Positions 36,101-44,392 of a DNA stretch of 64,000 nucleotides are shown one piece after another (the stretch's first letter is position 1; each line of letters begins with the position of its first letter). A model generated the notes under the pieces. The model was not told the origin of the DNA and did no database searches. It saw only the letters and a program-made list of their open reading frames with translations. The DNA comes from Pelagibacteraceae bacterium AG-430-E20. GTDB taxonomy: Bacteria > Pseudomonadota > Alphaproteobacteria > Pelagibacterales > Pelagibacteraceae. The stretch spans positions 160,725 to 224,724 of the forward strand of contig QCOF01000003.1 of NCBI GenBank assembly GCA_003209915.1. The letters run 5' to 3'. The position numbers and the translations under genes are program-made.

Positions 36101-37351
36101 ATGATAAAAATTATCTTAGCAGGCCTTCTGGCTTCAACCGCATTTGTTAGCACAGTAAATGCAGACTTTAAAGAAATTGGGAAATTTGGAACACCAGCAA
36201 ATAACCCTAGTGCAGAAGAAACATCAGCAGAAATAATTGCGGCAACAGCAGATGGCATGAAACTGGTATATAGCGATAGCCCTGCAAACGCATTAGGCAT
36301 GATTGATATTACTGATCCAGCAAATCCGAAACCATTAGGCCACATGCATTTAGGTGGTGAACCAACTAGTGTTGCAATCAAAAATGGACAAGCATTTGTA
36401 GGTATTAATACTTCTCCAAACTATGTAAAGCCAAGTGGTCACTTATTAATTGTTGATCTTGACTCAGGAAAAGAAGTTACAAAAGTAGAACTAGGTGGAC
36501 AACCAGACTCGGTTGCAGTTAGTCCAGATGGAACTTTTGTAGCAATAGCTATTGAAAATGAACGTAACGAAGATATCAACGATGAAAAAATTCCACAACT
36601 TCCTGGGGGTTTTGTGGCAATTGTTAATTTAGCAGATAACAGTGTTACTAAAGTGGACTTAGTTGGTTTTTCAACTATTGCTCCTAACGATCCAGAGCCT
36701 GAGTTTGTTGATATCAATAATTTAGGTGAAATAGTTGTTACTATCCAAGAGAATAACTGGATGGCAGTTATTGATCGAAGTGGAAAAGTATTTTCAGAGT
36801 TTGATGCAGGACTAGTAACATTAGAAGGTGTTGACAATAAAAAAGATGGTGAACTAAAGATGGTTGATACCATTGAGAATGTTCGTAGAGAACCAGACGC
36901 AGTTAAGTGGATTGACAATGATCATTTTGCAACTGCAAATGAAGGTGACTATAAACATGAAGCACCGGGTCAAGCAAAACGTGGTGGTAGTCGTGGATGG
37001 ACAATCTTTAATAAAAATGGTTCGGTGGTATACGAGTCAGGTTCGTCATATGAAAGAGCACTCGCTTCAGCAGGTTACTGGCCAGAAAAACGTGCAGAGA
37101 AAAAAGGTGTAGAACCAGAGTCAGTTGAAGTAGCAATGTATGGTGATACACGTTATATCTTTGTTGGTGCTGAAAGAGCAAATGCTATCGGTGTTTATAA
37201 AGCAAATGATTTAACAAACCCAGAATTAGTTACTATATTACCAACAGGGATTGGACCAGAAGGTTTAGTTGCTATTCCACAGCGTAACTTATTTATAAGT
37301 GCTAACGAAAAGGACTTAGAGAAATCAGTTACAATTTATAGCTTAGATTAA
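36101..37351 (+). CDS. Secreted beta-propeller (YVTN-like / choice-of-anchor-I-type) protein
   Basis: A 416-residue exported protein. A signal peptide (IKIILAGLLASTAFVSTVNA) ends about residue 21. The body has repeated propeller strands such as GMIDITDPANPKPLGHMHL, PTSVAIKNGQAFVGIN, PDSVAVSPDGTFVAIAIENE and GPEGLVAIPQRNLFISANE. It resembles the propeller half of larger proteins often annotated as alkaline-phosphatase-like or choice-of-anchor I proteins, but the second half those carry is absent. Codon use has more G+C than neighbours. It is the only gene between the two tRNA-Gly copies, suggesting acquisition. Function unknown. Confidence 0.75.
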   Translation: MIKIILAGLLASTAFVSTVNADFKEIGKFGTPANNPSAEETSAEIIAATADGMKLVYSDSPANALGMIDITDPANPKPLGHMHLGGEPTSVAIKNGQAFVGINTSPNYVKPSGHLLIVDLDSGKEVTKVELGGQPDSVAVSPDGTFVAIAIENERNEDINDEKIPQLPGGFVAIVNLADNSVTKVDLVGFSTIAPNDPEPEFVDINNLGEIVVTIQENNWMAVIDRSGKVFSEFDAGLVTLEGVDNKKDGELKMVDTIENVRREPDAVKWIDNDHFATANEGDYKHEAPGQAKRGGSRGWTIFNKNGSVVYESGSSYERALASAGYWPEKRAEKKGVEPESVEVAMYGDTRYIFVGAERANAIGVYKANDLTNPELVTILPTGIGPEGLVAIPQRNLFISANEKDLEKSVTIYSLD

Positions 37352-37513
37352 TAACTAAATTTAGCTTGTGGGGGCGGTAGCCCCCACCATAAACTTTCAT
37401 ATAAAGTTTTGAAAAAATTTCGACATACTCACGACACAGTTGGTGATAAATTTTACTAATTTAACTAATACTTGCATTTCTAAAAACCGCTATCTATAAT
37501 AGTTTTTTAACAA
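37352..37513. other. Right flank of tRNA-Gly-bounded insert
   Basis: It contains a strong hairpin, GTGGGGGC and GCCCCCAC around a GGTA loop (37368-37387), probably the transcript end of the propeller gene although no long T run follows. The 17-base repeat GACATACTCACGACACA is at 37422-37438. The promoter of the complete tRNA follows. Confidence 0.7.
37472..37500 (+). promoter_or_regulatory. Sigma-70-type promoter of tRNA-Gly
   Basis: TTGCAT at 37472-37477 and TATAAT at 37495-37500 are separated by exactly 17 bases, and the tRNA 5' end lies 14 bases after the -10 box. No comparable promoter precedes the truncated copy at 35868. Confidence 0.75.
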
Positions 37514-37588
37514 GCGGGCATAGCTCAGTGGTAGAGCGTCTCGTTGCCAACGAGAAGGTCGAGGGTTCGACCCCCTTTGCCCGCTCCA
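37514..37588 (+). tRNA. tRNA-Gly (anticodon GCC)
   Basis: A full cloverleaf is visible: acceptor GCGGGCA with TGCCCGC, D-arm GCTC...GAGC, anticodon stem TCTCG/CGAGA around TTGCCAA (anticodon GCC), variable AGGTC and T-arm GAGGG/CCCTT with loop TTCGACC. Discriminator T and an encoded CCA follow. It ends 10 bases before phhB. Confidence 0.98.
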
Positions 37589-37598
37589 AATTTGAATT

Positions 37599-37943
37599 AT
37601 GAGTGATTTATTAAACAAAAAATGTATGCCCTGCGAAGGTGGAGTTTTGCCTTTTGATGTATCTGAAATTCATAAATACCAAAAAAAAGTGGATGGATGG
37701 GACATTACAAAAGGTGATGATGAAATATTTTTTTTGTCAAAAAAATTTAAATTTGAAAATTTTTTGAAAAGCCAAGATTTCATAAATGAAGTTGGTAAAA
37801 TATCTGAAAATGAAGGACATCATCCAGATATCTCTTTTGGTTGGGGTTATGCCGAGATTAAAGTTACTACTCATGCTATAAAGGGTCTTTCTGAAAATGA
37901 TTTTATTTTAGCTGCAAAAATAGATAAAATTACTAATGCCTAA
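37599..37943 (+). CDS. phhB: 4a-hydroxytetrahydrobiopterin dehydratase (pterin-4a-carbinolamine dehydratase)
   Basis: Recycles oxidised pterin cofactor, classically after phenylalanine hydroxylase. The 114-residue protein has the catalytic signature SENEGHHPDISFGWGYAEI (residues about 68-86), including the paired histidines, and THAIKGLSENDFILAAKID at the end. CMPCEGGVLP near the N terminus is typical of bacterial homologues. No phenylalanine hydroxylase is in the window. The gene overlaps the convergent purH by 11 bases. Confidence 0.93.
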   Translation: MSDLLNKKCMPCEGGVLPFDVSEIHKYQKKVDGWDITKGDDEIFFLSKKFKFENFLKSQDFINEVGKISENEGHHPDISFGWGYAEIKVTTHAIKGLSENDFILAAKIDKITNA

Positions 37944-39465
37944 AGTGTCTAGTTTTTGAAAAAACTAAAACTGTATCAGTTTCATTTGCAAATTTAATTA
38001 TTTCTTTATCCCTGATTGATCCTGATGGTTGAATCACAGCTCGAACTCCTGATTGTACTAGCTTTTCTATACCATCAACAAATGGAAAAAACGCATCAGA
38101 AGCTGCAACCAAATTTTCCTTTGTATCTGTAAATTTTTTCATTTTATCTATTGCTATTTTGCAGCTATCTAATCTGCTTGGTTGTCCAGAGCCAATACCA
38201 ACGGTTGTCTCATTTGCAGCAAGAACAATTGCATTAGATTTTACATACCGGCAAACATTAAATGCAAAAATTAGATTTTTCATTTCTTTTGAAGTTGGTT
38301 TTCGTTTTGATACAATTTTTAAATCTTTAGTAGTGAATTTTTTTAGATCTTCTGATTGTATTAATATTTCGTTATTAACCGATAAATGTTTTAAACCATC
38401 ATTTACCTTGTAATTTGAAGCATCTATTAATCTTAAATTTTTCTTTTTCTTTAATATTTTTAAAGCATTAGCGTCAAAGTTATTAGCCACAATTACTTCA
38501 AGAAATAGCTTACTTAATTCAAGAGCTAAAAGTTTTGTTATTTTAAAATTACAAGAAACTATTCCTCCAAAAGCACTGACAGGGTCACAAGTAAATGCAG
38601 ATTTATAACTTTCAAGGTGGTTTTTTTTAATTGAAACTCCACACGGATTTGCATGCTTAACAATTACTGTTCCAGAATTTTTTGGAAGTGATTTTGAAAT
38701 TGTTAATGCTGCAAAAATATCATTATAATTATTATAACTAAGCTGCTTTCCGTGGATTTGTTTGATATCCATCTCTGATTTTCTTGAATAAATTCCACTT
38801 TCTTGATGAGGATTTTCACCATACCTGAGTGTATTAATTAAATTTCCATGCAAAACTCTTTTTTTTGGAAAGTTTGTATTAGTTATTTTATTAAAATAAT
38901 CTGAAATTACAGAATCGTAATAAGCTGTTTCAGCAAAAGCAATTCTTGATAGTTTCTCTCTAAATTCTAAAGATGTAGATCCTTTAAATTTATTTAGTTC
39001 ATCTATTAATTCAGCGTACTGTTCTGACGAAGTAACTACTGTTACATCCTTGTAATTTTTTGCAGCAGATCTGACCATGGTAGGGCCCCCAACATCAATT
39101 TTTTCAACTATTTTACTATGATTGTTAGTATTTTTTAACGTGTTCTCGAACGGATAAAAATTTACGATAACCAAATCTATATTTTCAAAATTATTCACTC
39201 TTAAGTCTTTTAAGTGTAATTTACTATCTCTTTTATTTAAAATTCCCGCGTGAATTTTAGGGTGAAGAGTTTTAACTCTACCTTCTAAAATTTCTGGCGA
39301 ATTGGTAAAGTTTGAGACTTCAATACAACTAAATTTTAATTTTTTAATTTCTTTATAGGTACCACCGGAACTTATAATTTTTACTTTATTTTTTTTTAGT
39401 ACATTTAAAAGAGGTTTTAGGTTTCTTTTATCTGAAACAGAAATCAGAGCTGTTTTTATTTTCAT
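37933..39465 (-). CDS. purH: Bifunctional AICAR transformylase / IMP cyclohydrolase
   Basis: Last two steps of IMP synthesis. The N-terminal cyclohydrolase (MGS-like) domain has SVSDKRNLKPLL, ISSGGTYKEI and VKTLHPKIHAGIL. The C-terminal transformylase carries VIVKHANPCGVS and SAFGGIVSCNF, and ends with IQPSGSIRDKEII and FSKTRHFRH. Length is 510 residues. It begins directly at the stop of the heparinase-like gene (one-base overlap). Confidence 0.97.
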   Translation of the reverse strand: MKIKTALISVSDKRNLKPLLNVLKKNKVKIISSGGTYKEIKKLKFSCIEVSNFTNSPEILEGRVKTLHPKIHAGILNKRDSKLHLKDLRVNNFENIDLVIVNFYPFENTLKNTNNHSKIVEKIDVGGPTMVRSAAKNYKDVTVVTSSEQYAELIDELNKFKGSTSLEFREKLSRIAFAETAYYDSVISDYFNKITNTNFPKKRVLHGNLINTLRYGENPHQESGIYSRKSEMDIKQIHGKQLSYNNYNDIFAALTISKSLPKNSGTVIVKHANPCGVSIKKNHLESYKSAFTCDPVSAFGGIVSCNFKITKLLALELSKLFLEVIVANNFDANALKILKKKKNLRLIDASNYKVNDGLKHLSVNNEILIQSEDLKKFTTKDLKIVSKRKPTSKEMKNLIFAFNVCRYVKSNAIVLAANETTVGIGSGQPSRLDSCKIAIDKMKKFTDTKENLVAASDAFFPFVDGIEKLVQSGVRAVIQPSGSIRDKEIIKFANETDTVLVFSKTRHFRH

Positions 39466-41090
39466 TATAATTTAATTATTTCCCATTTTATAATTTGCTC
39501 ATTTTCCTTGTTCATTCCAGAAATAAAAATATTTTGATTATCTTTGTATGAATTTTTATGACCGAAATATAGGCTATTATCAATACTTATATCAAAATTA
39601 TCACAACTGAATCTCCAACCTTCATCTCCTAATTCAATGAGTATAGATTTATTATCTTGAGTTTTCATCACTTTAGAATTTGGATCAAGATGAAATCTAA
39701 TATCAAATTTTATTTCTTTATTAGGATTTTTTCTTAATATTTTATCAGATCCAATAAATTTATTTTGTTCTGGAAAAAATTCAATTTCTCTTTCATGAAT
39801 TGTTCCAAATTTTTGTAAATATCCATCATGTGAGCCAGAAATTTTCCAATAATTTTTTTCATTTACAATATTCTTTTTTGAAACCTTAAGTCCTTTTTCT
39901 ACTAAAATATTATCATTCATTTTTTGGGAAGAGCATGAAGAAAAATCTTCGACGATCAATGTGCTATGAAGGGCAGTGCTTTTAGACAATTTATTTAGTT
40001 TATTATTTTTGTTCAAGAAATATCCTGCATTGGTTATTAATCTTTTTTGATTTGAAAATATTTCAAAAGATAGGGCGCCGTATTGATAATCCATAGAAAA
40101 ATTTTTGTTTGGACTTGAACCAACATCCATTGCTAAAATAATTTTTTTATTTTTCAGAATGGCGTATCCAGCAAGTTCGTTCACTTCATTTTTAAAAGTA
40201 TAACTAAATCTTTTTAAGTATTGATCAAAATTCTTATTTTCTGAATGATAATTACCATTAAAGAAAATGTCGGTTCCGATGTTTTTCCAGATAAATGCAT
40301 AGCTTGACCCTAAATAAAATATTGTTTCATCTATATATTCTGGAATGACATTTTGAGATTCTTTGAACCACTCTCTTATAATAATAAAATATTTTAGATA
40401 AAAAATTAATTGTTTAATATTTCTCGATTTTGTAAAGCCCTGGTTGTCAATTGAGGATTTAATTATATTTTTTAAAATACCCAATCCGCTTTCAAGATAG
40501 TTTTTTTCATTTTTATAAGCTAAGCCAGTTAAAATTATTGCAGAACAACCAATTAATTTATTTTCCAATGTATTTGAAGATCTAATTTCACTTAGTAAAT
40601 GATTAGCTTGTTTTTGAATCATGTGATCGAACATTAAGCGATATTCTTTATCACTATCTTGATATGAGAGTTGGTGATTGGATAGCCATGCAATTATTCG
40701 TTTAGCAGTTAAATCAAATTCCCAACTATCTTTGTTATATTTATCATTCTTATTTACCCAATTTTTAATGACTGACTGTGTAGTTTCTTTTGAGGATTTT
40801 AAATCAAGACTGAAAAACCAAAAAAAATTATTTAATTTTTCATAGTCTTTTGTGCTCATTTTGTTTTGCCATATAGACTCAACAGCAAAATCTTCAATTC
40901 GGTATTTTTTATTTTGATATTTTATAATTGATGAGAGAAGGTAGGGACTTGGCTTATATTGTAAATTGTTATCAAAAGTTTTCGAAATTTTTTTTTCGTA
41001 AAAATTAGAATTTTGATAAATTTTTTTAAAATTATCTTTTAAACCAAAATAAAATTGGCCAAAAAAGCCTAAGGAATTTGCATTAATCAT
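39465..41090 (-). CDS. Heparinase II/III family protein
   Basis: A 541-residue protein with a helical N-terminal half (LNNFFWFFSLDL, AKRIIAWLSNHQLSYQDSD, ANHLLSEIRSSNTLENKLIG) and a beta-rich C-terminal half with DQYLKRFSYTFKNEVNELAGYAIL and STALHSTLIVEDFSS, as in heparinase II/III-like polysaccharide lyases. This gene next to purH is common in alphaproteobacteria. No signal peptide is evident. The real substrate is unknown, and its retention in a streamlined genome hints at a housekeeping envelope role (inference). Confidence 0.82.
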   Translation of the reverse strand: MINANSLGFFGQFYFGLKDNFKKIYQNSNFYEKKISKTFDNNLQYKPSPYLLSSIIKYQNKKYRIEDFAVESIWQNKMSTKDYEKLNNFFWFFSLDLKSSKETTQSVIKNWVNKNDKYNKDSWEFDLTAKRIIAWLSNHQLSYQDSDKEYRLMFDHMIQKQANHLLSEIRSSNTLENKLIGCSAIILTGLAYKNEKNYLESGLGILKNIIKSSIDNQGFTKSRNIKQLIFYLKYFIIIREWFKESQNVIPEYIDETIFYLGSSYAFIWKNIGTDIFFNGNYHSENKNFDQYLKRFSYTFKNEVNELAGYAILKNKKIILAMDVGSSPNKNFSMDYQYGALSFEIFSNQKRLITNAGYFLNKNNKLNKLSKSTALHSTLIVEDFSSCSSQKMNDNILVEKGLKVSKKNIVNEKNYWKISGSHDGYLQKFGTIHEREIEFFPEQNKFIGSDKILRKNPNKEIKFDIRFHLDPNSKVMKTQDNKSILIELGDEGWRFSCDNFDISIDNSLYFGHKNSYKDNQNIFISGMNKENEQIIKWEIIKL

Positions 41091-41094
41091 TAAC

Positions 41095-41754
41095 TTATTT
41101 TAGTTTTAATAAATCAATATTCTTTTTTATATCTCCATCATTACTTTTGAATACAGTTGTTCCTGAAACAAGAATATTTGCTCCAGCCTCAATGGCAATT
41201 TTAGAATTTTCAAAATTTATTCCACCATCTATTTCAATATCAAAAGTAAAATTTTTTTCTTGTTGAATTTTTTTAAGTTGTTTAATTTTATCTAGGACTT
41301 CTGGCATAAATTTTTGGCCTCCAAAACCTGGATTAACACTCATGATTAAAACTAAATCTATTTTATCTAAATATTCAGTAATCAATTCAATTTTCGACCC
41401 TGGATTAAGTGAAACTCCGACTTTTTTTTTTAAATCTTTAATCATTTTAATCGATTCTTCTAAGTTTTGAGTGGCTTCTGGGTGAATTGTAATGATATCT
41501 GCTCCCGCGTCTGCATATGCTTTTATGTATTTATGCACTGGTGAAATCATCAAGTGTACATCAAATTTTAAAGAGCAGTGCTTTCTAAGAGCTTTAATAA
41601 CCGGAGGACCGATAGTTAAATTTGGAACAAAATGACCATCCATGACATCCACATGAATCATGTCTGCTCCACCTTCCTCTAGTCTTTTAATTTCAGTACC
41701 TAATTGACTAAAATCAGCAGATAAAATTGACGGTGAAATTTGTATATTTTTCAT
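41095..41754 (-). CDS. rpe: Ribulose-phosphate 3-epimerase
   Basis: Interconverts ribulose-5-phosphate and xylulose-5-phosphate. The 219-residue TIM barrel begins ISPSILSADFSQLG. Metal and catalytic residues lie in IHVDVMDGHFVPNLTIGP, FDVHLMI, LIMSVNPGFGGQKFMPE and FDIEIDGGIN, and the phosphate site is ILVSGTTVFKS. It is four bases upstream of the heparinase-like gene. Confidence 0.97.
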   Translation of the reverse strand: MKNIQISPSILSADFSQLGTEIKRLEEGGADMIHVDVMDGHFVPNLTIGPPVIKALRKHCSLKFDVHLMISPVHKYIKAYADAGADIITIHPEATQNLEESIKMIKDLKKKVGVSLNPGSKIELITEYLDKIDLVLIMSVNPGFGGQKFMPEVLDKIKQLKKIQQEKNFTFDIEIDGGINFENSKIAIEAGANILVSGTTVFKSNDGDIKKNIDLLKLK

Positions 41755-41782
41755 TGATAGCTAGGTTTACTAGTATCAATTT

Positions 41783-42139
41783 TTAAAATTTAATTGAATT
41801 AAAAAATTGATAAATTTGTCTCGATATTTCACTTTCGAGAGGAAATGACAGCATACCCATAACAGAATAGCCCAAGATCCAAGGCATTAAATAAAATCTA
41901 ATCATGTAAAAAAACCAAGCTACATATAAGGGCACTAAAGGACCTATAATAAATGATGGAGTAATTGGTTTAAATAGTCTGATTAAAGGATTTGTATATT
42001 TAACAAATACCCTCATAAAAAAGAATTGAGAGTCTTCTCTTTGAAATATGTTCATTGCAACTCTACCAATTAATGTCCACATGATTATCCCAAAGAAATA
42101 ATCAATAAAATATATAAACGGATGAAAGTTTGCTGACAT
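41783..42139 (-). CDS. YggT-like integral membrane protein
   Basis: A 118-residue hydrophobic protein with about three membrane segments (FIYFIDYFFGIIMWTLIG, FIIGPLVPLYVAWFFYMIRF, LMPWILGYSVMGML). The loop VKYTNPLIRLFKPITPSF resembles the NP-rich connecting loop of YggT family proteins, one of which is at 51367. Similarity is limited, so the assignment is tentative. It is 28 bases upstream of rpe. Confidence 0.5.
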   Translation of the reverse strand: MSANFHPFIYFIDYFFGIIMWTLIGRVAMNIFQREDSQFFFMRVFVKYTNPLIRLFKPITPSFIIGPLVPLYVAWFFYMIRFYLMPWILGYSVMGMLSFPLESEISRQIYQFFNSIKF

Positions 42140-42172
42140 TTAAGATTTATATTTGAAAATGAAAAGAAAGAA

Positions 42173-42196
42173 AAGGGGCGAAATTAATCGCCCCTT
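42173..42196 (-). terminator. Terminator of the symporter operon
   Basis: AAGGGGCG at 42173-42180 pairs with CGCCCCTT at 42189-42196 around an 8-base loop. Read on the minus strand it is followed by a T-rich stretch, so it ends the transcript of the two genes at 42208-44279. Confidence 0.88.
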
Positions 42197-42207
42197 ATAA
42201 AGTTTAT

Positions 42208-44019
42208 TTACTGTTTTCCAAGAATTGTTTTACCACTTGGTACACGTACTTCATCAACCATTTTTTGAGTTGCTTTGTCTGGCTCTTGAGTCATTAAACT
42301 CACAACCACCATCGCAACCAAACTAACAGCTGATCCGAAGATACCAAATGTTAATTGAGTAATTCCTAGGAATCCACTTCCACCAGTTCGTACCCAAACT
42401 AAGTACCAAGTACCAGCAGCTAGACCTCCTAACATACCAGCAATAGCACCTTGTCTGTTAGCTCTCTTCCACCATACGCCAAGTACAAGTGGGAAGAACA
42501 ATCCAGACATCGCAAAGTCAAATGCCCAGATAACTGAACCTAAGATACCTTGGATCTCCATTGCCGCAATAGTTGCTCCAGCAAAACCAATTACTACAAG
42601 TAATACCCTTGCAACAACTAGTCGTTTTGCAGTTTCCGCTTTTGGATCAATGATCTTATAGTAAACATCATGTGATATAGCGTTTGCAATTGCTAGAATC
42701 AAACCATCGGCTGTTGACATGGCAGCTGCCATACCTCCAGCGGCAACCAGACCTGAAATTACGTAAGGTAATCCAGCTATCTCTGGTGTTGCTAATACAA
42801 CGGCTTTACCACCCATGAAGAACTCGTTTAATTCAACAGTTCCATTTCCGTTAAAGTCGCTGATAAACATTAAGTTTGCTTGGTTCCAGTTTTGATACCA
42901 ATCTATCGCTTGAACTTCTGCAATTGATTTACCGATAATACCAGTTGATAAATTCGGATCAATCAATGACAACTTAGATAGTGTAGCTAACATTGGAGCA
43001 GAAGAATAAAGTAGGAAGATAAAGAATAGTGACCAACCTACTGATTTTCTAGCTGCTTTTACACTTGGAGTAGTAAAGTATCTCATCATCACGTGAGGTA
43101 ATGATGCTGTTCCCATCATCATCGCCAATGCTAATGAAATAAATGCCCAAGGTGTTGCGTTAACTGCAGAGTGAGCTTTAGTTATTCCTGCTAAGCCTTT
43201 AGGTACAGTTGCTAAATCAGCAGCAGAGTTTTTAACAAACCCAAACTGAGATTCTAACTCACCAATTCTAGCTACTTCATCAGCTAACATAAAGTGCGGG
43301 AAGAAACCTGCACCCATTTTGTTACTGATCCAGAATACTGGAAGCAAGTAAGCTATAATTAGTACGATATATTGTGCAACCTGTGTCCAAGTTACCCCTC
43401 TCATACCACCTAACATTGAACATAATAAAATACTTATTAGTCCAATATAAACTGCGTATTGGAATGGGATATCTAGTGCAACAGATGCAATAGTACCTGT
43501 AGCGTTAATTTGCGCTGTTACATAAGTAAATGAAGCAACAGTTAAAACCACTACTGCACTAAACCTAGCTAAATTACCACCATATCTTGTACCTATAAAA
43601 TCTGGAACTGTATAACAGCCAAATTTTCTTAAGTATGGTGCTAATAAAGATGCAACTAACACGTAACCACCAGTCCAACCTACTAGTAGAGCCATATAAC
43701 CGTAACCTTTAAAGTAAATACCTCCAGCCATTGCAACGAAAGAAGCACCAGACATCCAGTCTGCTGCCGTGGCCATTCCGTTAAATACTGTTGGTACTTG
43801 TCTTCCAGCTACGTAATATGCATCCGCTTGGGCTGTTCTTGATAGCCAACCGATTAATGCATAGATGAATACAGTAAATGCTACAAAAGCGATACCGATC
43901 GCCTTCGCAGTCATACCCATCTGTTCTGCAATTGCCATTAAAATTATAAAGCCTATAAACCCTCCGGTATAGATTCCATAAACTTTAGGCAAGTTATCAA
44001 TGAAATTAGTACTTTTCAT
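42208..44019 (-). CDS. Sodium:solute symporter, acetate-permease-like (VC_2705-type SSS family)
   Basis: A 603-residue inner-membrane transporter with about 13 hydrophobic segments. SSS hallmarks include AQADAYYVAGRQVPTVFNGMATAADWMSG (split around residues 63-91) and the RYFTTPSVKAARKSVGWS loop. It is paired with a DUF4212 small subunit, and acetyl-CoA synthetase lies nearby, which favours acetate or another short acid as substrate (inference). Residues 388-399 in a periplasmic-looking loop read DFNGNGTVELNE, a textbook EF-hand calcium loop. Codon use suggests good expression. I give no symbol because actP specificity is unproven. Confidence 0.88.
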   Translation of the reverse strand: MKSTNFIDNLPKVYGIYTGGFIGFIILMAIAEQMGMTAKAIGIAFVAFTVFIYALIGWLSRTAQADAYYVAGRQVPTVFNGMATAADWMSGASFVAMAGGIYFKGYGYMALLVGWTGGYVLVASLLAPYLRKFGCYTVPDFIGTRYGGNLARFSAVVVLTVASFTYVTAQINATGTIASVALDIPFQYAVYIGLISILLCSMLGGMRGVTWTQVAQYIVLIIAYLLPVFWISNKMGAGFFPHFMLADEVARIGELESQFGFVKNSAADLATVPKGLAGITKAHSAVNATPWAFISLALAMMMGTASLPHVMMRYFTTPSVKAARKSVGWSLFFIFLLYSSAPMLATLSKLSLIDPNLSTGIIGKSIAEVQAIDWYQNWNQANLMFISDFNGNGTVELNEFFMGGKAVVLATPEIAGLPYVISGLVAAGGMAAAMSTADGLILAIANAISHDVYYKIIDPKAETAKRLVVARVLLVVIGFAGATIAAMEIQGILGSVIWAFDFAMSGLFFPLVLGVWWKRANRQGAIAGMLGGLAAGTWYLVWVRTGGSGFLGITQLTFGIFGSAVSLVAMVVVSLMTQEPDKATQKMVDEVRVPSGKTILGKQ

Positions 44020-44279
44020 TATTCATCCTCTCTTTCGCTGAAGCCAAATTCCTCATCGATTTTTTCTTGTCTATTCGCAAACCAGAAAATTAGAATTACG
44101 AATGCGCCAAGTGATCCCTGACATGTAAACCAATATGTCCACGGATAACCGAAAGGTCCTGTGACCTCGTTCATTTCAGCTCCAAAAAGGAAGATGCCAA
44201 TTGAGAATACAAACCAGATTGCTAATGTTATCATCAGCAAACCTCTGGATTTCTCCCAATGTTTTTCTTGATTTGACAT
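44019..44279 (-). CDS. DUF4212 symporter small subunit
   Basis: An 86-residue protein with two membrane helices (LLMITLAIWFVFSIGIFLFGA and FTCQGSLGAFVILIFWFA) and a WxxTR-like amphipathic start HWEKSRGL. It matches the DUF4212 family, found directly upstream of VC_2705-type sodium:solute symporters. Its stop overlaps the symporter start by one base, so the two are translationally coupled and probably form one transporter. Confidence 0.93.
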   Translation of the reverse strand: MSNQEKHWEKSRGLLMITLAIWFVFSIGIFLFGAEMNEVTGPFGYPWTYWFTCQGSLGAFVILIFWFANRQEKIDEEFGFSEREDE

Positions 44280-44392
44280 ATTTACCTCTCTATTTAGTTA
44301 TAACTGGCAAAACCATAACCATTATGAGGGTTTTGAAAAGACCTAAATTTAACCATAATAGGTACTTATTTACTGACTTTTTTAGGGTATAA

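Noticed and set aside
42208..44019. Calling the symporter ActP outright
   Set aside because: Acetate specificity rests only on nearby acs; VC_2705-type symporters may carry other substrates.
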